Shown here: piece after piece, positions 1 through 6,338 of the stretch
Position numbering within the stretch: the stretch's first letter is position 1
Layout: the number at the start of each line of letters is the position of its first letter
NCBI GenBank assembly: GCA_003818675.1
Contig: RPPD01000043.1
Coordinates: 1-9,681 of the forward strand
From: Spirochaetaceae bacterium
GTDB lineage: Bacteria; Spirochaetota; Spirochaetia; SZUA-6; RPPD01
Direction: 5' to 3'
Length of the DNA: 9,681 nucleotides
Notes under the pieces: model-generated
What the model was told of the DNA's origin: nothing
What the model saw: only the letters and a program-made list of their open reading frames with translations
Databases searched by the model: none
Program-made: the position numbers and the translations under genes

Positions 1-1798
1 ACCGGATGAGAATGGTCCTGAGGTCAGGCTCGTCTTCTACAACAAGGATTGTTTTTGAGCTGAAATCCATAAGGGTTGCAGGCTTTTCCGCAGCTTCAGA
101 CTGGTTCAACACTCCAGGAATGAAGAGCCTGACCGTGGTGCCTTGTCCCTCAGAAGTGTCCACATGAATGAAACCCTGGTTTTGGATTATTATCGAGTAG
201 ACCGTGGAAAGCCCCAGGCCGCGATGTCCTTCGTTCTGCCTGGTTGTGAAGAAGGGCTCAAACAGCGATGTTTTTGTCTTGTCATCCATTCCTGAGCCTG
301 TGTCTGTTATTCGTATGCAGACATAGTCTGTTACAGTTGCTTTTTCAGCGAAAGCCTCCGGAAGATCTTTGGCCTTTACCATGTATGTGGAAATGGAAAG
401 GGTGCCGCCCTTGGGCATTGCTTCACGCGAGTTGACGACCACGTTCAGTATTACATGGTCAAACTGGGATGGATCAAAAAGGATGGGCGCAACCAACGGG
501 GCGGGGTCAAAAGAAAAAATGATATCTTCTCCCAGGACCCGCCGGATCATCTTTGTAGCTTCGCTTAAGGCTTTATTGGGTTCTATGTTCCGCGGAGCGA
601 CATTCTGCTTTTTGCTGAACACCAAAAGCTGTTGAGTGAGTACTGATGCACGTTCAGTGGCCTTGATGATCCCTTCAGCGTAATACGGAACAACCGGGTG
701 CGTTTTGGCTTCCTCAAGGAGGAGTGCCGCGTGCCCCAAAATACCGCCTAATATATTGTTGAAATCATGGGCAATGCCTGCCGCAAGCCTGCCTATCGCG
801 TCCATTTTCTGGGCCAGGATAAACCGGTCCTGAAGTTTTTGCCGGTCTTCTTTTGTCTCTTGCAGTTCACGGAGGGCAGCTTCCCGGTCTATACGTACAG
901 CCACCATGGTGGAAATATGGGAGAGTATGTCCAAAAACTGCTCCGGCCAGGTGAATGACTTTCCCTCAAGGCAAGTGAACAGGAAAAAACCTATGAATCT
1001 GCCATGGGCTGCAAAGGGCAGAATGATGCAGGGCCCGGTTTTATGCTGGATGTGTTCCTGATAGAATTTTTCGAGTTCGCGTGTAAATGGAGATTCTTTG
1101 GCATCAGGTGCATGGTAAAAAACAGGATATCCCGGGCCTGCGATCTCATGAACCTTTTCCGCCACTGCGCGTATTGAGAGCGAGTCCATGTCAGGGCCTT
1201 GGCTCTCTTCATTTTCCGATGGTACTGGATATGTAAAAGCTACCCACTCCTCCTGCTTGTTTGTTTTATCCATTACAAGAAACGATTTGTCCGCGCCTAA
1301 AAAGCAGGCGAGCTTTTTCAGAAAATACCGGAGCCAGCGATTGTCCAGGAACTGGATGTCCGCGAGTACTTGCGACAAATCCTTTATCAATTCCTCAAAG
1401 ACGCGGCGTACCGCAAGCATATTTTTCTGTTTCCATTCAGCGGATATGTCCTCGAATATCACATAAGCGCTTTTTTTATCCGCTGCGGGGAGTATGCGCA
1501 TTCTGGTTATATTGCCGGTCTCTTCGGTCCATTCCAGAATACCTGGCTCCCCGGAGCTGATGCTTTCAGCGAGAATATGTTTTGCCGTTTTGTCAGGCTT
1601 GCCCGTGGCTTGTCCATCGTTTGAGACGATAGCGGCGTGATGTTTTGATATATGAGTCGAAACGACAAGCGACAGGTCATCACCCTGGACTGCGTTAAAT
1701 CCGGGAAGATATGTTTCTGAATGGCTGCTTTTGGACTGAATTGCATAATGGCCGTCAATTAGAACAACCAGTGGAAAAAGTTGTCCCGAGATTTCCAT
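1..1798 (-). CDS. Hybrid sensor histidine kinase (PAS-like, GAF, HisKA, HATPase, receiver), 3' end cut by window
   Basis: This frame is open from an ATG at 1798-1796 to the window edge, giving 599 residues. Residues 1-120 look like a degenerate PAS domain and about 130-305 a GAF-like domain (inferred from length and pattern). A short coiled coil leads into the HisKA H-box around H344, in an H-D-F-N-N context typical of NtrB-like and hybrid kinases. The ATPase domain shows the N-box (N456), G1 (D499-T-G-S-G-M-D), F-box (FEPFFTT at 513-519) and G2 (R-G-L-G-L at 526-530; the usual first glycine is missing). A receiver domain begins at about 582 with the acidic pair E588/D589, and its phospho-acceptor Asp lies outside the window. 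I see no signal peptide or membrane helix, so it is probably cytosolic. The start is supported by GAGGAA about 7 bases upstream. It should autophosphorylate and pass phosphate to its own receiver or a partner; the ligand is unknown. Confidence 0.93.
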   Translation of the reverse strand, partial: MEISGQLFPLVVLIDGHYAIQSKSSHSETYLPGFNAVQGDDLSLVVSTHISKHHAAIVSNDGQATGKPDKTAKHILAESISSGEPGILEWTEETGNITRMRILPAADKKSAYVIFEDISAEWKQKNMLAVRRVFEELIKDLSQVLADIQFLDNRWLRYFLKKLACFLGADKSFLVMDKTNKQEEWVAFTYPVPSENEESQGPDMDSLSIRAVAEKVHEIAGPGYPVFYHAPDAKESPFTRELEKFYQEHIQHKTGPCIILPFAAHGRFIGFFLFTCLEGKSFTWPEQFLDILSHISTMVAVRIDREAALRELQETKEDRQKLQDRFILAQKMDAIGRLAAGIAHDFNNILGGILGHAALLLEEAKTHPVVPYYAEGIIKATERASVLTQQLLVFSKKQNVAPRNIEPNKALSEATKMIRRVLGEDIIFSFDPAPLVAPILFDPSQFDHVILNVVVNSREAMPKGGTLSISTYMVKAKDLPEAFAEKATVTDYVCIRITDTGSGMDDKTKTSLFEPFFTTRQNEGHRGLGLSTVYSIIIQNQGFIHVDTSEGQGTTVRLFIPGVLNQSEAAEKPATLMDFSSKTILVVEDEPDLRTILIR

Positions 1799-1818
1799 AA
1801 ATGGTTCCTCAATGAAAC

Positions 1819-1846
1819 AGTATAATTGACTTTCAGAAAATTACAA
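1819..1846 (-). promoter_or_regulatory. Sigma70-like promoter of the hybrid kinase gene
   Basis: On the minus strand, TTGTAA (1846-1841) and TATACT (1824-1819) are separated by 16 bases, close to the -35/-10 consensus. Transcription would begin near 1812, leaving a short leader that contains the GAGGAA ribosome site before the ATG at 1798. Called from sequence only. Confidence 0.55.
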
Positions 1847-1864
1847 CAGTATTGCTGTCCATCC

Positions 1865-1893
1865 TTGCCTATGAAAGCCTTATGAATTACAAT
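1865..1893 (+). promoter_or_regulatory. Sigma70-like promoter of the PilZ gene
   Basis: TTGCCT (1865-1870) and TACAAT (1888-1893) are spaced 17 bases apart, upstream of the PilZ start. Transcription would start near 1900, about 34 bases before the ATG. The -10 lies inside the left arm of an inverted repeat, which suggests control by a bound repressor or activator. Confidence 0.5.
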
Positions 1894-1916
1894 TTAGCGT
1901 ATAGGAAAAATTGTAA
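1887..1916. promoter_or_regulatory. Inverted repeat, candidate operator over the PilZ promoter
   Basis: The arms TTACAATTT (1887-1895) and AAATTGTAA (1908-1916) form a perfect 9-base inverted repeat with a 12-base spacer. They cover the predicted -10 and start point of the PilZ gene. The core TTACAA recurs at 1841-1846, overlapping the -35 of the divergent kinase gene. This layout fits a dimeric DNA-binding protein that could act on both genes, but no regulator is identified. Confidence 0.4.
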
Positions 1917-1933
1917 CAATCAGGGGTGCCATT

Positions 1934-2308
1934 ATGAATGCTTCAGTTGAACGCCGGAAATGCAAGCGGGTAAAATACAGGATTCAGACTGTAATCAGGA
2001 AAGATTTTCCGGACGGCCGTCATATTGTCATGGAGTTTGCCACCGGGAACCTTTCAGCCGGTGGTGTTTTCATAATTGTGGAAGATCTCTCACTTTTTGA
2101 TCTTGGAGAGGAGTTGTCCGCCTCACTCTGCAAACCGGACAAGCAGATTTATGAGGGAAGGGTGCGGGTTGTGCGCTCGATGCGGATCTTCAGCCCTGAG
2201 AACAATCTGACAGAAAGCGGATTTGGCCTGATGTTCCTTGAACAGGTAAATGAAGTATCGTCTCTTGTAGAGGATTTTTTAAAGGAACAGCAGAAACTCG
2301 TACTCTGA
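1934..2308 (+). CDS. Single-domain PilZ c-di-GMP-binding protein
   Basis: This 124-residue protein consists of one PilZ domain. Both c-di-GMP-binding signatures are present: R-x-x-x-R at R8-R12 and N-x-S-x-x-G at N39-G44, followed by a beta-barrel-like pattern and a closing G-F-G-L-M-F at 96-101. The C-terminal 20 residues look helical. There is no membrane segment and no partner domain, so it most likely acts in the cytoplasm as a ligand-dependent adaptor that changes its target on binding c-di-GMP. In spirochaetes, PilZ proteins are linked to motility and virulence; the target here is unknown. The start is fixed by AGGGG (1922-1926), 7 bases before the ATG. The stop is 3 bases from the stop of the convergent HD-GYP gene. 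Confidence 0.93.
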   Translation: MNASVERRKCKRVKYRIQTVIRKDFPDGRHIVMEFATGNLSAGGVFIIVEDLSLFDLGEELSASLCKPDKQIYEGRVRVVRSMRIFSPENNLTESGFGLMFLEQVNEVSSLVEDFLKEQQKLVL

Positions 2309-2311
2309 ACG

Positions 2312-3478
2312 TTATGCCTCTGGTTTTGTCTGATCTATCTTTGGCCGCTCGTTTTCCTCAAGTGCACGAAAAACAGTGATTCCGGATTCCTCGGATGTCT
2401 GGATGAGCACCTGATCGGTCATGTAAGACCCGTTTTTATCCACCAGAATTTTGACAATCGGACATTTGGGATTATGGGGATTGGTTTTTATAACAACACC
2501 CTTTGAATTATTGGAAAGAAGTACAAAGGTCCCCACAGGATACAGAGAAATGGCGAAGATCAGGGCTTTCAAAACATTCTCGTCATATTTCCCTTTGTTG
2601 TTTTTAAGCAGGTCAATGAGACCATGGTGGCCGTCCATGCAGTCCTTATAGGGCCTGTCAGCCGTTATTCCGTCAAAAGTGCAGGCAATGGCGATGATCT
2701 TGGAGTAAAGGGAAATTTGCTCGCCCTTCAGGATTCTTGGGTAACCTGAACCGTCCAGGCGTTCATGGTGTTCAAGTGCCGGAATCGCAATACTCTCCGG
2801 CACTGAAAAGTTCTTCAGGGCTTTGTATCCTGCAATGGTGTGCGCCATGATGGTCTTTTTCTCTACCTGGTTTAAGGGTTTATTGGTAAGATACAGAGCT
2901 GGCGGGATGCGGAGCATTCCGATGTCATGGAGCATGGTTGCTATGCCGAGCTCTATCATCTTGTGGGGCGGCAGTTTCAGGATATTACCGATGGCAAGCG
3001 CCAGGAGTGTGGAGTTGACGCTATGATTATAAAGGTAGTTGTCAGTCGGATATTTCATTTCATTAAAGCGCAGGATCAGGTCCTTGTGCTTTTTAACCTG
3101 CTCAATTACTGTCTTTACTTTTTCAGTCAAAAGACCCATGTTGAGTTCATTCTTGTTCATGTATTGGAAGAAAAAATCCTTGGTGAAGCTCAGGAAATCA
3201 AAATAGAACCTGGTTATCTGTTCATTATCGCTTTTTTGTTTTATATCCTCATCCAGGGTGAGCTCGACGGTTTCCTGCTCAGCGTTGGCGGTGATTTCTG
3301 AACGCCCAATGGTTATCCCGTCACTGAAGACACTGTTATAATTCCATTTTTTAAGCCGTTCTATAAGAGTCTGGTCAACCGGTGTGTCCGGCGTGAGGAG
3401 AATATATTTTTCATCCAGATACATGGGTTCCGTGATTGTGGCGTCCGGTATCAGGCTGTCGACTCGGATTTGCTTCAT
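2312..3478 (-). CDS. HD-GYP domain protein, c-di-GMP phosphodiesterase type, with altered active-site residues
   Basis: This 388-residue cytosolic protein has an N-terminal DUF3391-like segment (about 1-60), a linker, an HD-GYP domain (about 130-310) and a beta-rich C-terminal tail (about 313-370). Recognisable signatures are H152, H184-D185 in H-D-I-G-M, H213, H237-H238-E239 with D-G-S-G-Y-P to 247, and R275-P-Y. The family degrades c-di-GMP to pGpG or GMP at a two- or three-metal centre. Two usual positions differ: the Lys of HDIGK is M188, and the Asp expected in the A-D-x-F-D-A motif aligns with C266. Activity may therefore be weakened, changed or lost, leaving a sensor role. The start is supported by AGAGGT 7 bases upstream. 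It is convergent with the PilZ gene and divergent from the 3546 operon. Confidence 0.92.
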   Translation of the reverse strand: MKQIRVDSLIPDATITEPMYLDEKYILLTPDTPVDQTLIERLKKWNYNSVFSDGITIGRSEITANAEQETVELTLDEDIKQKSDNEQITRFYFDFLSFTKDFFFQYMNKNELNMGLLTEKVKTVIEQVKKHKDLILRFNEMKYPTDNYLYNHSVNSTLLALAIGNILKLPPHKMIELGIATMLHDIGMLRIPPALYLTNKPLNQVEKKTIMAHTIAGYKALKNFSVPESIAIPALEHHERLDGSGYPRILKGEQISLYSKIIAIACTFDGITADRPYKDCMDGHHGLIDLLKNNKGKYDENVLKALIFAISLYPVGTFVLLSNNSKGVVIKTNPHNPKCPIVKILVDKNGSYMTDQVLIQTSEESGITVFRALEENERPKIDQTKPEA

Positions 3479-3492
3479 GGGCTTTACCTCTG

Positions 3493-3519
3493 TTGACCTC
3501 CATTACATTATAGTATAAC
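3493..3519 (+). promoter_or_regulatory. Possible promoter of the 3546-5357 operon
   Basis: TTGACC (3493-3498) matches the -35 consensus well. The best -10 candidates are TATAAC at 3514-3519 (spacing 15) or TAACAT at 3516-3521 (spacing 17). The start would fall at about 3526, just ahead of the ribosome site AGAGGG (3535-3540). It shares bases with the minus-strand -10 of the HD-GYP gene. Confidence 0.35.
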
Positions 3520-3520
3520 A
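3512..3520 (-). promoter_or_regulatory. Extended -10 promoter of the HD-GYP gene
   Basis: On the minus strand the element TG-T-TATACT (3520-3512) is an extended -10, directly followed by further TATAAT-like bases. No good -35 is visible, as is usual for extended -10 promoters. Transcription would start near 3505, about 27 bases before the ATG at 3478. It overlaps the opposing promoter of the 3546 gene. Confidence 0.4.
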
Positions 3521-3545
3521 TCCTGTGAGATTATAGAGGGTTTTG

Positions 3546-4391
3546 ATGAAATTTAAAATTATTTTCCTGCTTTTCAATATCGTCCTTTTGTTCTCGTTTG
3601 TTTTTATTTTCCTTTCACCCCTTTTTATTTTTGGTGAGGAAACCTTTACTTTTCTCCTGAAGGAAAATTACTACATTGCCATTATCTTTTCAGTGTTTTT
3701 GATTTTTTTCAACATCTATTTTTTCAAAAACTGGAAGTTCTACTCCTATCTGGAGAGGGAAGACTGGAACGCCCTGATAGCCTTTCTGGAGGAGACAATT
3801 CTCCGCAAGGGCAAACTCCGAAAAAGCTATATCAAGGTATTTCTCAATGCAACCATAGTCACCTCGCAGATAGGTAAAATACAGGAACTGGAGAGGCTCC
3901 TCGCTGTGAAAAAACCTGCGATTATAAGGCAGTATTCAACGCAGTTTTCCATACCCTACCTTCTGGGCGGCAAACCGGAAGACGCTGAATCTTTTTTTGC
4001 TTCCCTGCTTTCTCAGGCGGGCACATGTGACCGTGACTGGATTCGCTGGAACCTGGCCTTCAGTCTGCTGCAGCAGAACAAAACAGATCAGGCCCAAAAG
4101 GAGCTTTCCGGAATTCTTGAGGCAAGGCCCGAGTTCCCCGTTGTGCTTTTGACCCTGTACATGCTGGAGTCGTATTCGGCACGGGACAAGAATGTGGAAC
4201 AGATTGTAGCAAATGAAAAAGAGCAGTATAGAAAGTCAATGACCCCGGGGAAGTGGACACAACTGAAGTCTTCCAGAAAACAGAATATAGAATCACTCAT
4301 TCTTTCACAGATCCTCTCTGATGCGGCTGCCTGGTTTTTCGGTGAAACAGGGAAACCAGACGATGAAACAACCGCTGATGCAGAGGCTTGA
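3546..4391 (+). CDS. Membrane-anchored TPR-like protein, function unknown
   Basis: This 281-residue protein starts with two strongly hydrophobic helices (about 5-29 and 43-60), followed by the positive stretch K-N-W-K. That predicts both ends in the cytoplasm with a short outside loop. The rest is helical, with TPR-like helix pairs around 140-210 (for example G-K-P-E-D-A-E-S-F and K-T-D-Q-A-Q-K-E-L), and an acidic tail. I chose the ATG at 3546 rather than the in-frame TTG at 3543 because AGAGGG lies 5 bases before the ATG. It leads an operon with the gene at 4413 and diverges from the HD-GYP gene. I do not recognise an orthologue; a scaffold or assembly role is a guess from the TPR fold. Bases 3541-3760 are very T-rich, as expected for membrane helices. 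Confidence 0.85.
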   Translation: MKFKIIFLLFNIVLLFSFVFIFLSPLFIFGEETFTFLLKENYYIAIIFSVFLIFFNIYFFKNWKFYSYLEREDWNALIAFLEETILRKGKLRKSYIKVFLNATIVTSQIGKIQELERLLAVKKPAIIRQYSTQFSIPYLLGGKPEDAESFFASLLSQAGTCDRDWIRWNLAFSLLQQNKTDQAQKELSGILEARPEFPVVLLTLYMLESYSARDKNVEQIVANEKEQYRKSMTPGKWTQLKSSRKQNIESLILSQILSDAAAWFFGETGKPDDETTADAEA

Positions 4392-4412
4392 TCCAGACGG
4401 ATTGGAATACCA

Positions 4413-5357
4413 ATGCTTGAAGGACTGTCAAAGCAAATTTCCGGCGACTGGGCGGACCTGCAACAGGTAGGGTTGCAGCCAGAGAACCTTGCCGCGTATT
4501 TTCATTTTAGCAATGACGACCTGTCGGTACTTGTATCCGGGCTTGCTGGTTCCTACGAACAGGGAATCGTGGAGTACAAGTATGGCCTCCTTCTCCCGCT
4601 TTTTGCAGGCATAGAGGATATCAAGTTCAAGAATATCAGCCTGGACGAGCTTTCCGCGAAGACCAGGGCCATTGATCTTCTCCTTTTCCTGTGTTCTCTT
4701 CAGAGGGCTGTGTGTTCCAGCGGTCTTGCCGTGCGACCTGAAGAAACTGAGGATGACGCAACATCCATTGATGCGCCAGAGATCAAGCTGATTCTGGCGG
4801 ATGTTATGAATCGCATCAAGGAAAATCCCGAGGCAAAGAACAACAACCTGGTGAAGATGATTTTAACGCAGCTTGTTATTTATCAGAAAGAGCGGGAAAC
4901 CATGCAGAAACTCGCCCCGAACATCAAGGATCTGCAGAAGAGAAAGCTCTTTCTTGACAACTTCAGGACAACTTTTTCCAGGATTTCAGAAAGCATCAGA
5001 AAATACTACACAGATCTGGTTTCCTCGGAACAGAAGCGGGAACGGCAGATAAAGCAGGAGCAGGTCTTTTCATTGACGCAGCTTCCACTGAAAGAAATGC
5101 TCACACATTTTACAAAACAGGCGCGAGAGATATCCAGAATACGTTCCACAATCAGCTTTGCCCTTGCGGGACGCTACAAAGTGCGGGAAATTCTTTTACG
5201 GGTTTATGGGGAAAAGGAAAGCATGCAGGGACTCCTGGACAAGGAGCTTGAAGCTTTTGGGAAAGCCGGGAAGGGTGTTTTACCTCCTTTGGATGCGGAA
5301 AGAGTGAGTATTGCCTGGGCACAGGAACTCAAACAGATTATATTGCAGATTTCTTAA
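4413..5357 (+). CDS. Soluble helical protein, function unknown
   Basis: This 314-residue protein has no signal peptide or membrane segment and is predicted to be almost wholly alpha-helical. Residues about 105-125 form an acidic linker. Residues about 160-230 are charged and likely coiled coil, with many K, R, E and Q and the run S-E-Q-K-R-E-R-Q near 205. It follows the membrane TPR gene after 21 bases. The ribosome site is weak (GGAA at 4404-4407, 5 bases before the ATG), so translation may depend on coupling to the upstream gene. I do not recognise the family. Cotranscription suggests it works with the membrane TPR protein, perhaps as a cytoplasmic partner. Its stop is one base from the stop of the convergent gene on the other strand. 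Confidence 0.85.
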   Translation: MLEGLSKQISGDWADLQQVGLQPENLAAYFHFSNDDLSVLVSGLAGSYEQGIVEYKYGLLLPLFAGIEDIKFKNISLDELSAKTRAIDLLLFLCSLQRAVCSSGLAVRPEETEDDATSIDAPEIKLILADVMNRIKENPEAKNNNLVKMILTQLVIYQKERETMQKLAPNIKDLQKRKLFLDNFRTTFSRISESIRKYYTDLVSSEQKRERQIKQEQVFSLTQLPLKEMLTHFTKQAREISRIRSTISFALAGRYKVREILLRVYGEKESMQGLLDKELEAFGKAGKGVLPPLDAERVSIAWAQELKQIILQIS

Positions 5358-5358
5358 A

Positions 5359-6072
5359 CTACCGGATAATGGAGTTGACAGTCACGGATGAGACATACAT
5401 TCCGTCATTGTCAACCATAACGCTCACATTACGGGGATCTATCATGCGCACACTGTCAACAAGAAAATAGTAATAATGCCTGCCTGATATGAGCTTTAGT
5501 TTTATGGAAAAGACACCAGTTGTGGTTTCCTCAAGACGTAGAGAAAACGGGTCCCATGCATTAAAATCACCTGCAATGTATACAAGTGATCCGGGCGCAG
5601 CTTGAATTGTAAACTCAACCATATTTCCGGGAAGAAGCCTGGGGCTGTCAACCATGGCAGAAATTGTATTTGCCCTGGCAAAGTTTACAACAGATAAAAT
5701 CGTTCCGATCTGATCACGTTCCTGTGCTGGATTGTTGGGATCATGGGTCCACACGCCATCAACAAGGAGCCTGTACTTGATGCTCGAAGTTCCCTCTGGA
5801 AGCGGAAGCATGAGGATATATACGTTGTTAGCATTTTTTGCAAACGAATGGAGGACAGCAAAATCCTCGTGGCTGAAGCGGGCGCCCACAAAAAAGAGTT
5901 TCCGGTCAGCTTGATAGGTCAGTATGAGCTGTCCCGCGAATATTTCAGGAGGCCCTGCCTGCTCCTTGCCCTGGAGATGCAGGTATGAGTCAAATGATTC
6001 CGCGGCCAGAGGTGAAAGAATTGCCAGAAAAAGCGGTATTAGTATTGCTGAAGCCTTTTTACGCAAGTTCAT
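5359..6072 (-). CDS. Exported protein with two tandem CBM48/AMPK-beta-like (E-set) domains
   Basis: This 237-residue protein has a clear signal peptide: N-L-R-K-K, a hydrophobic core at about 8-22, and likely cleavage after A24 in P-L-A-A-E. Two immunoglobulin-like glycogen-recognition domains follow. Domain 1 (about 48-132) ends with V-D-G-V-W-T-H-D-P-N-N. Domain 2 (about 148-235) contains the signature A-G-D-F-N-A-W-D-P and Y-Y-Y-F-L-V-D-S. No glycosidase domain is attached, so it is a stand-alone binding or structural protein in the periplasm or on an outer-membrane face. The usual two sugar-stacking tryptophans are split, one per domain (W108 in domain 1, W173 in domain 2), so glucan binding is uncertain. 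The start gives a well-formed signal peptide, but no ribosome site is visible upstream. Confidence 0.85.
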   Translation of the reverse strand: MNLRKKASAILIPLFLAILSPLAAESFDSYLHLQGKEQAGPPEIFAGQLILTYQADRKLFFVGARFSHEDFAVLHSFAKNANNVYILMLPLPEGTSSIKYRLLVDGVWTHDPNNPAQERDQIGTILSVVNFARANTISAMVDSPRLLPGNMVEFTIQAAPGSLVYIAGDFNAWDPFSLRLEETTTGVFSIKLKLISGRHYYYFLVDSVRMIDPRNVSVMVDNDGMYVSSVTVNSIIR

Positions 6073-6076
6073 AATG

Positions 6077-6085
6077 TGCTATACT
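6077..6085 (+). promoter_or_regulatory. Candidate extended -10 promoter of the large TPR gene
   Basis: TG-C-TATACT (6077-6085) is an extended -10 without a clear -35. If used, transcription would start near 6092 and produce a leader of about 247 bases containing all the inverted repeats of this spacer. On the opposite strand TATAGC (6083-6078) lies only 5 bases before the ATG of the CBM48-like gene. Confidence 0.3.
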
Positions 6086-6167
6086 TATTCTTCGGAATTT
6101 GGCCTGTAGTTCTTGAATTTTTGCTCTACATGTTTGCGCTGAATATTCCGATTTTTAAGAAGAGGGA

Positions 6168-6195
6168 ACTTTGAAAAACTAATGTTTTTCAAAGT
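6168..6195. repeat. Perfect 12-bp hairpin with 4-base loop
   Basis: The arms 6168-6179 (ACTTTGAAAAAC) and 6184-6195 (GTTTTTCAAAGT) pair perfectly around the loop TAAT. It lies in the divergent spacer between the CBM48-like gene and the large TPR gene. It is AT-rich and is not followed by a T-run on either strand, so it does not look like an ordinary terminator. Confidence 0.7.
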
Positions 6196-6208
6196 CTCGA
6201 AAAATAGT

Positions 6209-6261
6209 GGAGAATTGATAATTTCCATTTTTATTACTGTTCTTTAAATTATCAATTCTCC
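6209..6261. repeat. Perfect 16-bp inverted repeat with 21-base loop
   Basis: The arms 6209-6224 and 6246-6261 (left arm GGAGAATTGATAATTT) pair without a mismatch around a T-rich loop of 21 bases. On the minus strand the stem is followed closely by ACTATTTTTC, so it could weakly terminate or attenuate leftward transcripts. On the plus strand no T-run follows, so there it would act as leader structure or a protein-binding site. Confidence 0.7.
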
Positions 6262-6263
6262 CA

Positions 6264-6314
6264 GGACACCTCGGAACACAAGGGACATAAAAAACCGGTT
6301 TTCCCGAGGTGCCC
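6264..6314 (+). repeat. GC-rich inverted repeat just upstream of the large TPR gene
   Basis: CACCTCGG (6267-6274) pairs with CCGAGGTG (6304-6311), and two more pairs form outside one mismatch (6264-6265 with 6313-6314). Inside lies a perfect 12-base palindrome, AAAACCGGTTTT (6291-6302). Direct copies of CCCAGGA flank the structure at 6260-6266 and 6312-6318, the second overlapping the purine-rich segment before the start codon. In mRNA this would form a stem ending close to the ribosome-binding region, so control of translation is conceivable. Confidence 0.5.
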
Positions 6315-6338
6315 AGGAGAAGGGGATCCCCGGCTGAC

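Noticed and set aside
991..1758. Several short frames on both strands over the kinase gene
   Set aside because: The minus-strand frame from 1798 shows continuous kinase motifs, so the others are overlaps without support.
3541..3740. Very T-rich stretch, considered as foreign or regulatory DNA
   Set aside because: It encodes the Phe/Ile/Leu-rich membrane helices of the gene at 3546, which explains the base bias.
6130..6174. 14-codon reading frame (starts M-F-A-L-N-I-P) running into the first hairpin, like a leader peptide
   Set aside because: No ribosome site precedes it and its composition shows no run of a regulatory amino acid; probably chance.
6182..6247. 21-codon hydrophobic reading frame across the inverted repeats
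   Set aside because: The nearest purine-rich stretch is about 14 bases upstream, and the frame is explained by the repeats themselves.
6209..6261. Terminal inverted repeats of a small mobile element
   Set aside because: The element would be only 53 bases long, with no target-site duplication seen and no second copy in the window; kept only as an inverted repeat.
6168..6318. c-di-GMP riboswitch (GEMM-I or class II) in the leader of the TPR gene, given the c-di-GMP context
   Set aside because: The conserved core sequences of these classes are absent; only plain inverted repeats are seen.
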